A stretch of 22,500 nt of DNA from Prorocentrum cordatum (GCA_963575745.1 CAUYUJ010017882.1:717272-739771); one strand, 5' to 3'. Shown: positions 1 through 8,424, counted from the first letter of the stretch. The notes: generated from the letters alone by a model not told the origin. Numbers and translations: made by a program.

Positions 1-50
1 GACATGCCCGCACACATGCGGTCACGCCGTCTTTGTAGCAACGGTCGCAC

Positions 51-345
51 ATAACAACAAGTAGCAAGTGGTACTAGCAATGGTGCTGGTAGTAGCGGTG
101 GCAACAATACCCGTAGTAGTAGCACCACTCTGAAACAATAGAAACAGTAACACATTTAGTACACCAAATAGTAGTAACACTAGTCGTAGCACTAGTAGCA
201 GTGGTAGTGGTAGTAGTGGCACCGTCAGTAACGGTGGCCGCACTATTACTACTACGGCCACGACTACTAGGTCTACTAGCACGAGTACGATTACCACTAA
301 TACTAGTACTAGTATTACTGCAATTTTTGATATTTTGTTACTGGT
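51..345. repeat. Degenerate CTA/GTA trinucleotide tract
   Basis: Blocks of GTA, TAG, ACT and GGT triplets alternate with interruptions, as expected of an old, mutated (ACT/AGT)n microsatellite. Open frames here are only the triplet pattern read in frame and give Val/Leu- or Thr-rich products. It adjoins the purer (ACT)n array to the right and is probably the decayed edge of the same tract. Confidence 0.75.
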
Positions 346-351
346 ACTCGT

Positions 352-429
352 ATGACTTCTACTACCACTACTACTAACACAGCACTAACAACAACAACTA
401 CTACTACTACTACTACCACGACTACTACG

Positions 430-484
<55 letters not shown>

Positions 485-486
485 TC
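352..486 (+). repeat. (ACT)n microsatellite
   Basis: An (ACT)n array with an uninterrupted core at about 430-484 (roughly 18 units). The left half has ACA and ACG variants. The apparent poly-Thr open frame over it is the repeat read in frame and I do not treat it as a gene. Confidence 0.95.
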
Positions 487-617
487 ACGGTTAATGTGAT
501 TACTACTACAAGGTATACATATGTTCGCTCTTATCTGCTGGCGTGTCATTCAACTTGCAAATAAAAGGCGATGCCCGCCCTCTTCGTTTCCGATCGTGCC
601 CCCATTGGGGGTACACC

Positions 618-652
<35 letters not shown>

Positions 653-663
653 GTGTATATATG
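618..663. repeat. (TA)n microsatellite
   Basis: Alternating TA with three GT interruptions. It lies in about 380 bases of otherwise non-repetitive DNA (487-867) that holds no gene I can support. Confidence 0.9.
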
Positions 664-867
664 CCTTACATCTAACGTGTGCTTCGTGCAGCCCCTCAAG
701 CCGAAGAAGAGAGGACGGATGGAAGGACGGGACAAAGGGGAGGGAGGAGGATGGAGCACAAACAAGAGTAGCAGGATGGGGGAGCAAGAACAACACAAGC
801 CTGGTGAAAAAAACGACCATATGCAATTGTGATTACCGCAATTGTGAATACCGTCTTAGGTGAAACT

Positions 868-1518
868 CCTTATGGGGCACCGCCCGCATGCGGGCTGTGC
901 CACTGAGACCGTAGCTGGGGCTCCCTATAATAAGGGCCACGAAGCTTGAGATGGGTGTGCCGAAACGGGGGTGACGCCCACATGTGGACGGTGGCACTGG
1001 GGCCTTAGCTGGACCTCCCTATGAGGCCACAAAACGTGCAAGGCGTGTGCCGAAACGGGGGTGACGTCCACATGCGGACGGTGCCACTGGGACATTGAGT
1101 GGAGCTCGCTATGGGGCCACGAATCGTGTGAAGGGTGTGCCGAAACGGGGGTGACGTCCGCATGCGGACGGTGCCACTGGGGCCTTAACTGAAGTTCCCT
1201 GTGGGGCCACGAAACGTGTGAGAGGTGTGCCGAAACGGAGGTGACGTCAACATGCGGACGGTGCCATTTGGGCTTTAACTGGAAATCCCTGTGAGCCACA
1301 AAACGTGTGAGGAGTGTGCCGAAACGGGGGTGACGCCCACATGCGGACGGTGCCACTGGGGCCTTAGCGGGAGCTCCGTATGGGGCCACGAATCGTGTGA
1401 AGGGTGTGCCGAAACGGGGGTGACGCCCACATGCGGCATGCGGACGGCGCCTCTGGGGCCTTAGCTGGAGCTCCCTCTGGGCCCACGAAACGTGAAAGGA
1501 GTGTGCCGAAGCGGGGGT
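868..1518 (+). repeat. 90-bp minisatellite, about seven units
   Basis: The landmark GTGCCGAAACGGGGGTGACG recurs with its CGAAAC at 961, 1051, 1141, 1231, 1320, 1410 and 1507. The spacings are 90, 90, 90, 89, 90 and 97 bases. The 97-base unit has a 7-base duplication (CATGCGG) near 1431-1440. Units also share CCTTAGCTGGAGCTCCCTATG and a CCACATGCGGACGGTGCCACTGG-like box, which contains short inverted repeats (CCACATGCGG/CCGCATG). Ninety bases is 30 codons, so the minus strand stays open for about 200 codons. The 89- and 97-base units break the frame, which argues against protein selection. A short related fragment lies at 22399-22424. Confidence 0.93.
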
Positions 1519-1547
1519 GACGATGACGATGGCGATCACGATGATGG

Positions 1548-1613
<66 letters not shown>

Positions 1614-1627
1614 CGATGGTGATGACA
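1519..1627 (+). repeat. (GAT)n microsatellite
   Basis: A perfect TGA/GAT core at about 1548-1613 (roughly 22 units), with a left shoulder containing GAC, GGC and CAC variants. The shoulder starts inside the last 90-bp minisatellite unit, at its TGACG motif. Frames over it read poly-Asp, poly-Met, poly-His or poly-Ser. Confidence 0.95.
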
Positions 1628-1852
1628 TGCGAAAAGCAGAGGCAGGGATGGGAGGAGGGGGAGGAGAGGAGAGGAGAACGCGAGGCGCTGCTTCTTCAAA
1701 ACGAGGACCCAACACCAAAGGATGGCTGGGAGAACACGTGTCAGAACCAGACGGGCCGATCGGGCGGGTAGACCCTAACAGGCGGGTCCGGAAGGAGGGC
1801 CCAGGCGGCCAGGTCGAGCAGGCAGGTTGCTGAAGCCTGCGTCCTGCCTGAA

Positions 1853-2060
1853 CCACGAGAAGTCTCGAGCGACAGCGCGACTCCCACATACATCGCTGGG
1901 AAATCCAAAGCGAGAGCGTGATTCCTGCCTGAATGTCGAGGGCGCGGCGTCTGAAATGCGAGGAAGACCCGCGCGGGAGCGCGATGCCTGCATACATTGT
2001 GAGGAAGTCCCGCGCGACAGCGCGAGTTTGGGAATACCTTGCGAGGAAGCATCCAGCCGG
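1853..2060. repeat. Tandem repeat, 41/63/41-bp spacing
   Basis: Copies of a core like GAAGTCTCGAGCGACAGCGC. The aligned GCGCGA/GCGTGA sites fall at 1875, 1916, 1979 and 2020, giving spacings of 41, 63 and 41 bases. Between cores, motifs such as CCTGCATACAT recur. The same core starts each unit of the 137-bp array at 2400-2960, so the two arrays appear related. Confidence 0.8.
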
Positions 2061-2399
2061 AACCATTGTTGTTGTTGTAAACCTAAACCACGGGCAAAGT
2101 TTGGTGTCACCTTGTTTTCCGTTGTAGAAACCGAGGTGCGAGCCCAGGGAGAAGCACTGGAATTTGAACACATTAAGTGGCTACCGAGGAGGGCGGATCC
2201 ACACCCTATACTCTTTAGACGTGAGAACCCAACAGCATCAGCAACATCAACAACACCAACAACAATCAGTGTAGGACTGTTCGCTCTCACTGGCACGCCT
2301 GCCTTGCACTCTGTATACCCTAATCCTCGACGCCCGCCCGCTTCGTTTTCGATGGCACCGCCCTTCGGGGGGAATATCTTCCTTCTCGGCCACTGGCCG
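2061..2399. other. Intergenic stretch with a short CAA tract
   Basis: Mostly unique sequence. A short interrupted CAA/CAT/CAC tract lies at 2230-2268 and a small TTG run at 2067-2077. Open frames crossing it are continuations of frames from the flanking arrays. I see no domain or start signal that would make a gene. Confidence 0.6.
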
Positions 2400-2960
2400 A
2401 AGTGCGAGGAAGTCTCGAGCGAGAGCGCCGTTCCTGAGTTCGGGGGCCTATCTGGCCAGGGGCTCTCGGATTACAGATGGAGAAATATCGAGCCAGAGCC
2501 CTTGTCGCCGTGTCTGGGCCTCCACCAACTTGCCTAAATTACGAGCAAATCTTTAACGAGAGCGCCACTCTTGCGTTCGGGGGCCTCTCTGGCAAGGGCC
2601 TTTGCGAATACATCTTGAGAACATATCGAACGAGAGGCCTTGCCGACGTAGTTGGGCCTCCACCAATATGGCTGAATCGCGAGAAAGTCTCTAGCGAAAG
2701 CGCCGTTCCTGAGATCCGGGGCCTTCCTGGCCAGGGCTCTCGGAGTAAACCGGGAGGACGTATCGAGCAGGAGCCCTTGTCGTCGTGGCTGGCCTCCGCC
2801 AACTTGGCTGAATTGCAAGGAAGTCTCAAGCGAGAGCGCCGTTCATGAGTTCGGGGGCCTGTCTGGCCAGGGTACATCGAGGAAGCATTGAGGAAGTATC
2901 GAGCGGGAGCCGTTGTCGATGTAGCCGGGCCTCCAAGGGCCCACATTTACGCTCAAGCCA
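2400..2960 (+). repeat. 137-bp minisatellite, four units and a partial
   Basis: Units begin with GAGGAAGTCTCGAGCGAGAG. The aligned GCGCC sites fall at 2425, 2562, 2700 and 2836, giving spacings of 137, 138 and 136 bases. Each unit then carries TTCCTGAGTTCGGGGGCCT, a CTGGCCAGGG-like box and a CCTTGTCG...TGGGCCTCC box. A fifth, partial and diverged unit lies at about 2875-2945. Spacing that is not a multiple of three, together with indels, argues against coding. Confidence 0.88.
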
Positions 2961-3084
2961 GCGCTCACGCGGGAGCCACGTTTTCAGAGAAAATGCAACC
3001 GTTGTCGAGGCGATCGCGTACGGAATTTGTCCTGGTGAACAGCAGTTGATATCCTCCAGAAGTGGAAACCGCAGACATGAATAG

Positions 3085-3196
3085 CAAACAACAACAACGA
3101 CGACAACAACAGCAACAACAACACCAACAACAACAGTGATATACATATGTAAATACCGATACGATATAATTACATATATATATATACATATATAAA
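3085..3196 (+). repeat. (CAA)n tract followed by AT-rich tract
   Basis: Interrupted (CAA/CGA)n at 3085-3136, then AT-rich DNA at 3140-3196 with TATATATATACATATATA. Frames over these read poly-Val, poly-Cys or Ile/Tyr and are repeat artefacts. Confidence 0.85.
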
Positions 3197-3231
3197 CAGG
3201 AAGTGCATGGGCATCCCTGCACACATATTTA

Positions 3232-3271
3232 CTAGAACCACGCGCGCGCTTCGCGCGCGCTTAGGTTCTAG
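3232..3271. repeat. Nested hairpin / imperfect palindrome
   Basis: Outer arms CTAGAACC (3232-3239) and GGTTCTAG (3264-3271) enclose an inner stem of GCGCGCGC (3242-3249) and GCGCGCGC (3253-3260) with a 3-base loop. A one- to three-base internal bulge separates the stems. It sits at the switch from AT-rich to GC-rich minisatellite DNA. Its role is unknown. Confidence 0.85.
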
Positions 3272-3439
3272 CTAGGAGGCGAGCTTGAGTCAACGAAAGT
3301 CGCAGGGAAGGGGGCAGGGGGAAGAAGGCCAGAGAGCGCTGAAGGATACAAATACTGGAACCCTCTTGTGATTTTGTGGGGGGCCTCGTCCGGCCGCTCG
3401 CTGGGAGTTTGACGTAGCTTCTCGGGAGCCTCTGAACCT

Positions 3440-4450
3440 GTCGGGGGCCTCCTGGAAGCAGGTTCGAAGCATTTTGTTTGGGGGCCGATTTGGGGCTTCT
3501 CGGGGCCTCCTTTGAGCCTCTTGGGGGTCTCCTGGGGCCTCTTGAGGGGCCTCCTTGGGGCCTCCTGGCGGCCTCTTGGGGCGGAAGGCTCGAGCTTGCG
3601 GTTCGTGGTCCCCCTCTGGGCCCCCTCTTGGGCCCGTCTTGGGGCCCTCTTGGGCCATCTTGGGCGCCTCTTGGGCCGTCTTGGGGCCCTCTTGGGCTGT
3701 CCTGGGGCCCTCTTGGAAGCTTCTTGGGCCGTCTTGGGGCGCTGGGCGGCGTTTTGGCGCCTCCTGGGATATGTTGGGCCGGAAGCTCGGAATTCGAGAG
3801 TGGCTTTCTCCTTCTGGGACCCCTCTCGAAGTCGTCTTGGGGTTCTCTTGGGCCGTCTTGGGGCCGTCCTGGGCCACTCGTGCGCAGCCTTGGAGCGCTC
3901 CCGGAGGCCTCCTAGGCCGTCTTGGAGGCCTCTTGGGCCGTCTTGGACGCGGTGAAAGCCCAAGATGCGAACATGCGAAAAATATACGTTTTCCCATAGG
4001 AATGGCACGATTTTTGTTTCTTGGACCTCTCTTGGGGTGCCTCTCGGAACGTCTTGGGGTGCTTTTGGGAGCCTTTTGGCGCCTCTTGGCGGCATTTTGG
4101 CGCCTCCTGGAGCCTCTTGGGCCGGAAGCTCGGAATTCGAGGTTGGCTTTCTCCGTCTGGGACCCCTCTCGAACTCGTCTTGGGGCTCTCTTCGGCCGTC
4201 TTGGGGCCGTCCTGGGCCACTCGTGCGCAGCCTTGGAGCGCTCCCGGAGGCCTCGTAGACCGTCTTGGGCGCCTCTTGGGCCGTCTTGGACGCGGTGAAA
4301 GCCCAAGAGGCGAACATGCGAAAAATATACGTTTTCCCATAGGAATGGCACGATTTTTGCTTCTTGGGCCTCTCTTGGGCTGCCTCTCGGAGCGTCTTGG
4401 AGGCTTCTGGGACCTTCTTGGTGTCATGACAGGCGTCTTGGAAGGCATCT
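3440..4450 (+). repeat. CTTGGGGCC-type minisatellite block
   Basis: Dense, imperfect repeats of a short unit like GGCCTCTTGGGGCC / GGGCCGTCTTGGGGCC. The plus strand reads Leu-Gly-Pro-Ser-Trp (LLGASWGPLG-like) and the minus strand Pro-Arg-Arg-Lys-Gln-Glu in several frames at once. A minus-strand open frame of 396 codons covers it. Because all frames look alike and the block holds an out-of-frame duplication, I call it a repeat and not a gene. Confidence 0.85.
3748..4410 (+). repeat. 343-bp tandem duplication
   Basis: Copy 1 at 3748-4090 and copy 2 from 4091. Markers keep an exact 343-base offset throughout: GGAAGCTCGGAATTCGAG at 3781 and 4124, and TTCCCATAGG at 3991 and 4334. A core with ATGCGAAAAATATACG that does not look like the short repeat (3967-4016 and 4310-4359) is identical in both copies, while the flanking short repeats show scattered substitutions. 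Since 343 is not divisible by three, the two copies are read in different frames by any single open frame. Confidence 0.93.
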
Positions 4451-4587
4451 GGAGCCATCGGAGCGCGTTCCGAAGCCGCCTGCGAACGATCTTGGACGGC
4501 GTCCGGCGGTCCGACGAGCCTCCGGGCCCCCCGGGGCCCACATTTGTGGTCGGGGTCCCGGCCCCGGGCCCCCAGACCCGGTGCGCT

Positions 4588-4628
4588 GTTATATGTATAT
4601 ATAGGTGTGTGTGTGTGTGTGTGTGTGT
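4588..4628 (+). repeat. (TA)n-(GT)12 compound microsatellite
   Basis: A short TATATGTATATATA tract leads into about twelve GT dinucleotides at 4605-4628. Confidence 0.93.
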
Positions 4629-4667
4629 ATACGGCGACCTATAAAAAATATACACTCGACCAGTATA

Positions 4668-4710
4668 GTAAGGATGCGCGGTAAGGATGCAAAAGGGCCT
4701 CGGAACGCCA
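4668..4710 (+). repeat. Dispersed AGGATGNGC repeat, fragment 1
   Basis: AGGATGCGCGGTAAGGATGC followed by AAAAGGGCC resembles 5110-5135 (AGGATGGGCGGCAAAGATGC, then AAGG) and 12591-12625. It may be a fragment of a short interspersed element. No tRNA-like internal promoter box is visible. Confidence 0.4.
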
Positions 4711-4856
4711 TGTGGACGTTTCCGTGCGAAGCGCAGCTGGATGCCGAAGGAGGCCGAATAACCGCAACCAGGCGATAATAACCCCCCGTGGCTAATACAG
4801 TTCAAGGTTCTGATTGGGATAATTAAAGATCTCCCCGGGGAAGGTAAGTTGTGAAT

Positions 4857-4919
4857 ATGATGGTGATGGTGGTGGTGATGATGATGATGGTGACGATGAT
4901 GGTGTTGATGGTGTTGACG
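4857..4919 (+). repeat. (GAT/GGT)n tract
   Basis: Interrupted GATGGT and GATGAT triplets. The minus-strand frames read poly-His or Ser/Pro and are repeat artefacts. Confidence 0.85.
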
Positions 4920-4930
4920 GCGCAAAACAC

Positions 4931-5060
4931 ACTCGAGAGATTTCGAGGCTCGTGACTAACCAGGCGCGCGGCACAAGGCTGACTCGAGAGATCTCGAGGC
5001 TCGCGGCTATACAACTTGCCAGCAGGCGCTCGGCACAAGGCTGACTCGAGAGCTCTCGAG
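4931..5060. repeat. Three-unit repeat with CTCGAG palindromes
   Basis: ACTCGAGAG occurs at 4931, 4982 and 5044 (51- and 62-base spacing). Each is followed by a TCTCGAG-like arm, giving a fold-back of about 16 bases. The third, CTCGAGAGCTCTCGAG at 5045-5060, is a perfect 16-base palindrome. The second has 7-base arms with a 2-base spacer, and the first has one mismatch. Units also share GGCACAAGGCTG and GGCGCKCGGCAC-like text. Confidence 0.85.
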
Positions 5061-5101
5061 GGGGGAGGGGAGGGAATGCTCGTAGTATTACAGTTCGACT
5101 C

Positions 5102-5215
5102 GCATAGGAAGGATGGGCGGCAAAGATGCAAGGTCATTGCAAGGCCCAGAGATGGGCCGAAGTGGCAACAATGCAAGGGGTATCGCAAGATTGCCCATCC
5201 CTGCCACGCGGGTTG
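5102..5215 (+). repeat. Dispersed AGGATGNGC repeat, fragment 2
   Basis: Two related blocks lie side by side: AGGATGGGCGGCAAAGATGC at 5110 and GATGGGCCGAAGTGGCAACA, then ATGCAAGGGG, from 5152. The second block is close to 12594-12625 (GATGGGCCGAGGAGGCAAAG). TTGCCCATCCCTGCC at about 5197 resembles TTGCCCCATCCCTGC at about 6178. The pattern suggests a short interspersed element broken into pieces. Confidence 0.4.
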
Positions 5216-5918
5216 ATTGTAACATTACTGATAGGAGCACGAGCAAGAAGAGAGGAATAATCATGGTGGGGGGGCGGAAGAAAGAAGAGGATGGCCGCAG
5301 GATCGATTTTGAACACTTTTTGGATTCGGGGCCTTCTGCTTTTTTATGTGCTAAAGTATTCCTTGTTAATCGTTTTCAGGAACGCACGGAGGGGGTCCAC
5401 GGTGGGGCCCCGCGGGGGATCAACAAGCCCAGAGGTAAAACAGTTCGGCCACAGGGGGGGGAGGGGGGGCAGAAGGAAGAGAAAGCCAAAAGGAAGAGAA
5501 GCAAAAGGAAAAGAAGAAAGAAGAGAAGGCAGAGCATGTTTGCAGCGATTGCTAGTCAGCCCGATGCGATAGCAACTTCGACCATCAGCACGAAGCGATA
5601 GCGATAGCACGCTCGTGATCGCGGAAACTGGTGTGGTGAGACCACCATGGCCATGCTCAGCGTTTTTGATGCCGTTGCTAATCAACATGGTATGATAGCA
5701 ACTTCGATCCCCGCAACTTTCCCGTGCATTATAAAGTTCGGCCTTCGCGCCTTCCTCACCAATTAATACCGATTGGCCGGAGATCAAAAAACATTCGGGG
5801 GGGGGAAAGGGGGTTACTTTATTATCGCCCGTCGGCGATTACCGAAGGGGGGTAGCCTTGGAAAGTTGCCCCATCCTCGCTATCATGGTTTACTGTAAGG
5901 AGGGCACATCTATATACA
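5216..5918. other. Mixed region, purine-rich tract and diverged 126-bp duplication
   Basis: Positions about 5440-5535 are purine-rich (A/G) with G-runs. GATAGCAACTTCGA at 5568 recurs at 5694, and the preceding TTGCTARTCARC-like text also matches, so a segment of about 126 bases appears duplicated and diverged. A minus-strand frame at 5344-5787 (147 codons) keeps both copies in frame (GDRSCYHTMLISNG and DGRSCYRIGLTSN), since 126 is 42 codons. I do not recognise the product. Its other end is Leu/Pro/Phe-rich from the purine tract, so I give it little weight as a gene. Confidence 0.4.
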
Positions 5919-5919
5919 T

Positions 5920-6009
5920 AGAGAGAGAGGAAGAGAAAGAGAAAAACAAAGAGAAAGAGAAAGGGAGAGACAGAGGTAGAGCGAGAGAGAGAGAGGGAGA
6001 GAAGCACAA

Positions 6010-6040
<31 letters not shown>

Positions 6041-6052
6041 ACACGAGAGATA
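5920..6052 (+). repeat. (GA)n tract with internal (TA)n
   Basis: Purine-only GA/GAAA repeats with (TA)8 at about 6010-6024 and pure (GA)n after it. Minus-strand Ser/Leu-rich frames are artefacts. Confidence 0.9.
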
Positions 6053-6300
6053 AAAGAACAACATAACAAAAAATGCGGAAAAGAGGCAGATGGGGAGGAG
6101 GGGGAGGAAGAGCGTGCGCCATCTGTGCTTTATCCTGCTAGGAGAGGACCCCGCGAAAGAGGGCGCCTTGGGTAAGCCTTGCCCCATCCCTGCTCAGGCT
6201 TGCGTCTTCTTCGGCAGGCCTCCTTGCGCTTTGGTGGGCGGGGGCGGTGGGGGCTGGCGGAAACGCTGGAGGAAAGGAGTGGTAGGGGGAAGTTCCTTTC

Positions 6301-6500
6301 CTCCCACCCCGGCTTTTTCTCCTCCTCCTCCCGTCCCCGTCCTGCGTTTGACTTCTCCTCCTCCTCCTCCTCCTCCTTCTCCTCCTCCTCCTTTTCCGGC
6401 TCCTTTCCCCTCACCTCTTCTTCCGTTCCCGCCTCTCCCCTCATCATCCTCCTCGTTCCCGTCCTCCGCCTCCTGCTGCTCCCAATTCTCCTCATCCTGC
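6301..6500 (+). repeat. Degenerate pyrimidine (CCT)n tract
   Basis: CCT/TCC triplets with interruptions and a pure stretch at about 6349-6394. The stretch 6501-6642 that follows is non-repetitive and shows no gene. Confidence 0.85.
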
Positions 6501-6642
6501 CCCTATCAAGCGTGTTCTCTGACAGCATTGACATTTTGTCGTTGCCCTTTCAAGAACACGCAACGGCAGAAAAACGGGGTGCACATTTTCGCGACAGAAC
6601 GCCACATCGCTTTCACCTCGGCGCCGAAGCCCCACTTCCGCG

Positions 6643-6914
6643 TCCGCCACCTCCTCCTCGCCCTCGCCCTCCCCGCCTTTTGCCGCCTCCTCCTCGCCTC
6701 GACCTGCTCAACCTAACCCTCCTCCTGCTCCTGCCCCTGCTCCTGCTCCTCCTCCTCCTCCTCCTCATCCTGCTCCTCCTCCTCCTATTCCTACTCCTCC
6801 TCATGCCAATCCTCGTGCCTGGTCCTCTGTGTCCTCTGTGCCCTCTGTGTCCTCTGTGTCCTCCTCCTCCTCCTCCTCCTCCTCCTCCTCCTCCTCCTCC
6901 TCCTCCTCCTCCTC
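6643..6914 (+). repeat. Pyrimidine block: CTCCTG, 9-mer and (TCC)n
   Basis: CTC/CTG-rich pyrimidine DNA leads to four contiguous copies of a 9-mer TCCTCTGTG (6823-6858, third copy starting CCC). These pass without a gap into (TCC)18 at 6859-6913. It pairs in opposite strand sense with the purine block at 7075-7389. Confidence 0.92.
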
Positions 6915-7074
6915 TGGGAGGGGGGGTGGAGCCAGCGCCGAGCGAAGGCCTCGCTCCCTCTCGCCTCCCTCCGCATGCCGCCCCCAGGCTCACGCAATCC
7001 TGGCCGGCCCCTCCGCTCGGGATCGGCTTCAGGGGGCCTCGGGGCGCGCAGAGTGGACGGCGGCGGCGAGCCCA
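6915..7074. other. GC-rich spacer between Py and Pu blocks
   Basis: Non-repetitive, GC-rich sequence separating (TCC)n from (GGA)n. Frames through it are open because stops are scarce. No independent feature was seen. Confidence 0.6.
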
Positions 7075-7389
7075 CGGAGGAGGAGGAGGAGGAGGAGGAG
7101 GAGGAGGAGGAGGAGGAGGAGGAGGAGGAGGAGGAGGAGGAGGGGGAGGAGAAGGAGAGGGATGAGGAGGAGGAGGAGGAGGAGGAGGAGGAGGAGGAGG
7201 AGGGAGGAGGAGGAGGAGGAGGAGGAGGTGGAGGGTGGAGGGGGAGGAGGTGAGGGGGAGGGGGATGAGGTGGAGGGAGGAGGGAGGAGGAGGGAGGAGG
7301 AGGAGGAGGAGGAGGAGGAGGAGGAGGAGGAGGAGGAGGAGGAGGAGGGGGAGGCGGAGGGGGAGGAGGGAGGAGGAGGGAGGGGGGGG
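7075..7389 (+). repeat. Purine block, (GGA)n
   Basis: About 315 bases of nearly pure purine with long perfect GGA runs (about 7076-7141, and again around 7165-7202 and 7290-7345) and interspersed GGGGG. Translations are poly-Glu, poly-Gly or poly-Arg (plus) and poly-Pro, poly-Ser or poly-Leu (minus). Confidence 0.95.
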
Positions 7390-7486
7390 CCAATGAGAAG
7401 GAGAAGGCCTTCTGGGAAGGCTCGGGCGGGTGGCGATGGGGGGGGCCTAAATGAGGAGGGGTGGAGAAAGAACAGGGCGCCCCAAA

Positions 7487-7548
7487 GGGGCACGTCGGGG
7501 TCCATTTTGGGGCCCCTGCTGGCTGCGAAAGGGGCCCCAACGTGCCCC
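7487..7548. repeat. Two-step GC-rich hairpin
   Basis: Inner arms TTGGGGCCCC (7507-7516) and GGGGCCCCAA (7531-7540) are perfectly complementary with a 14-base loop. Outer arms GGGGCACGT (7487-7495) and ACGTGCCCC (7540-7548) are also complementary, offset by an 11-base bulge on the left. Function unknown. Confidence 0.8.
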
Positions 7549-7841
7549 CTGAGAGCCCGTTTCTTCCCCCCCCCATCTCGGTCACCCCTCGTTGCCACCC
7601 GCCCGAAAGGCGGCGGGGGGCTTCTCACAAGGCCTCTGGCCTTCTGAGCGGCTTCTGGGTGTCTTCGGGGAAGGTCCACAAAGCTGCTCGGAGGGCTGGG
7701 GGACCCCCGAGCCTCCTGAGAAAAGGCCCTCTCCTTCTCACTCCCCCCACCCCCTGGGGCTCGCCGCCGACATTGGGGATCAATGTTTTAGATGGCCTTG
7801 GGGCCCCGAGCATGGGGCGCAGAAGGACATACTGACACGAT

Positions 7842-8375
7842 GTGCCGATGTGGGAGGCGACCGTCCGACACGAACAGATAGTGCACAAGCATGGTCTTAG
7901 GGTGGAGGGAAACAATGACCGGACACTCCCCCTCTCCCCAAAACTCGCGAGGGAGACTGCGGTCGAGGTGCAACTCATCAGACCCACCGCCAACCTTGAA
8001 CATGGGGGGGAGGGGGAGGCGTTTCGAAGAAGAACACACCACATGAACATAAACTTCTGGCGCTCCGTTGCGGTGCTGCCTGGCAACCTCCGATCCATCC
8101 ATTCTCCCCTCCCCCTCCTGCTTGCAGCCAGCGGGATCGGAGCGACTGGCGCTTCGGCCCCCCGGCGGGGGTCCTGCTGGCGGCCCAAGCGGCCTGTCCT
8201 TCAACAGGTGTTCGACGCGCGCAAGGCTTCGCGACGCCTCGACCGCGGGTCGGACAACGGGGGTGGGGGGGAGGCGAACCATCGAGGGCGAGGACTGGGA
8301 GCAGGGGTGAATAACAGAGGGGTGGGCATTGTCACGTATTCCCCTGGAGCCTCGTCGAAGACATGGGAGATCTGA
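7842..8375 (+). CDS. Weak candidate coding segment, unknown product
   Basis: This 177-codon plus-strand frame lies in the least repetitive part of the window (7390-8700). It starts MPMWEATVRHEQIVHKHGLR and has a mixed composition with no long runs until a glycine- and arginine-rich C-terminal third. I recognise no family, motif, signal peptide or membrane segment. A competing minus-strand frame (7788-8597, 269 codons) and another minus frame (7625-8188) overlap it, which is what GC-rich, stop-poor non-coding DNA also gives. No splice structure, promoter or polyadenylation signal can be argued. If real it would more likely be one exon of a gene than a complete gene. I list it only because it is the best candidate here. 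Confidence 0.12.
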   Translation: MPMWEATVRHEQIVHKHGLRVEGNNDRTLPLSPKLARETAVEVQLIRPTANLEHGGEGEAFRRRTHHMNINFWRSVAVLPGNLRSIHSPLPLLLAASGIGATGASAPRRGSCWRPKRPVLQQVFDARKASRRLDRGSDNGGGGEANHRGRGLGAGVNNRGVGIVTYSPGASSKTWEI

Positions 8376-8402
8376 ACACCTCGATGCATTTAGTGCACCC
8401 GT

Positions 8403-8424
8403 GCTGCAACTTCTGAGTTGCAGC
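8403..8424. repeat. 9-bp-arm hairpin
   Basis: GCTGCAACT (8403-8411) and AGTTGCAGC (8416-8424) are perfectly complementary around TCTG. It is short and of unknown meaning. Confidence 0.75.

Noticed and set aside
618-663. TATA-box promoter
   Set aside because: The TA sequence is a long dinucleotide array with no gene downstream, so a promoter reading has no support.
925-1539. 204-codon minus-strand frame with 30-residue repeats
   Set aside because: It is the 90-bp minisatellite (30 codons). Units of 89 and 97 bases shift the frame, so the repeat peptide is not conserved.
3465-3485. tRNA gene suggested by GGTTCGAA
   Set aside because: No complementary T-stem, acceptor stem or A-box can be laid out around it. 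Other GTTCGA-like sites (e.g. about 5092) fail in the same way.
3268-4458. 396-codon minus-strand frame, Pro/Arg/Lys/Gln-rich
   Set aside because: It is the CTTGGGGCC minisatellite read in frame. The internal 343-bp duplication is read in a different frame in each copy.
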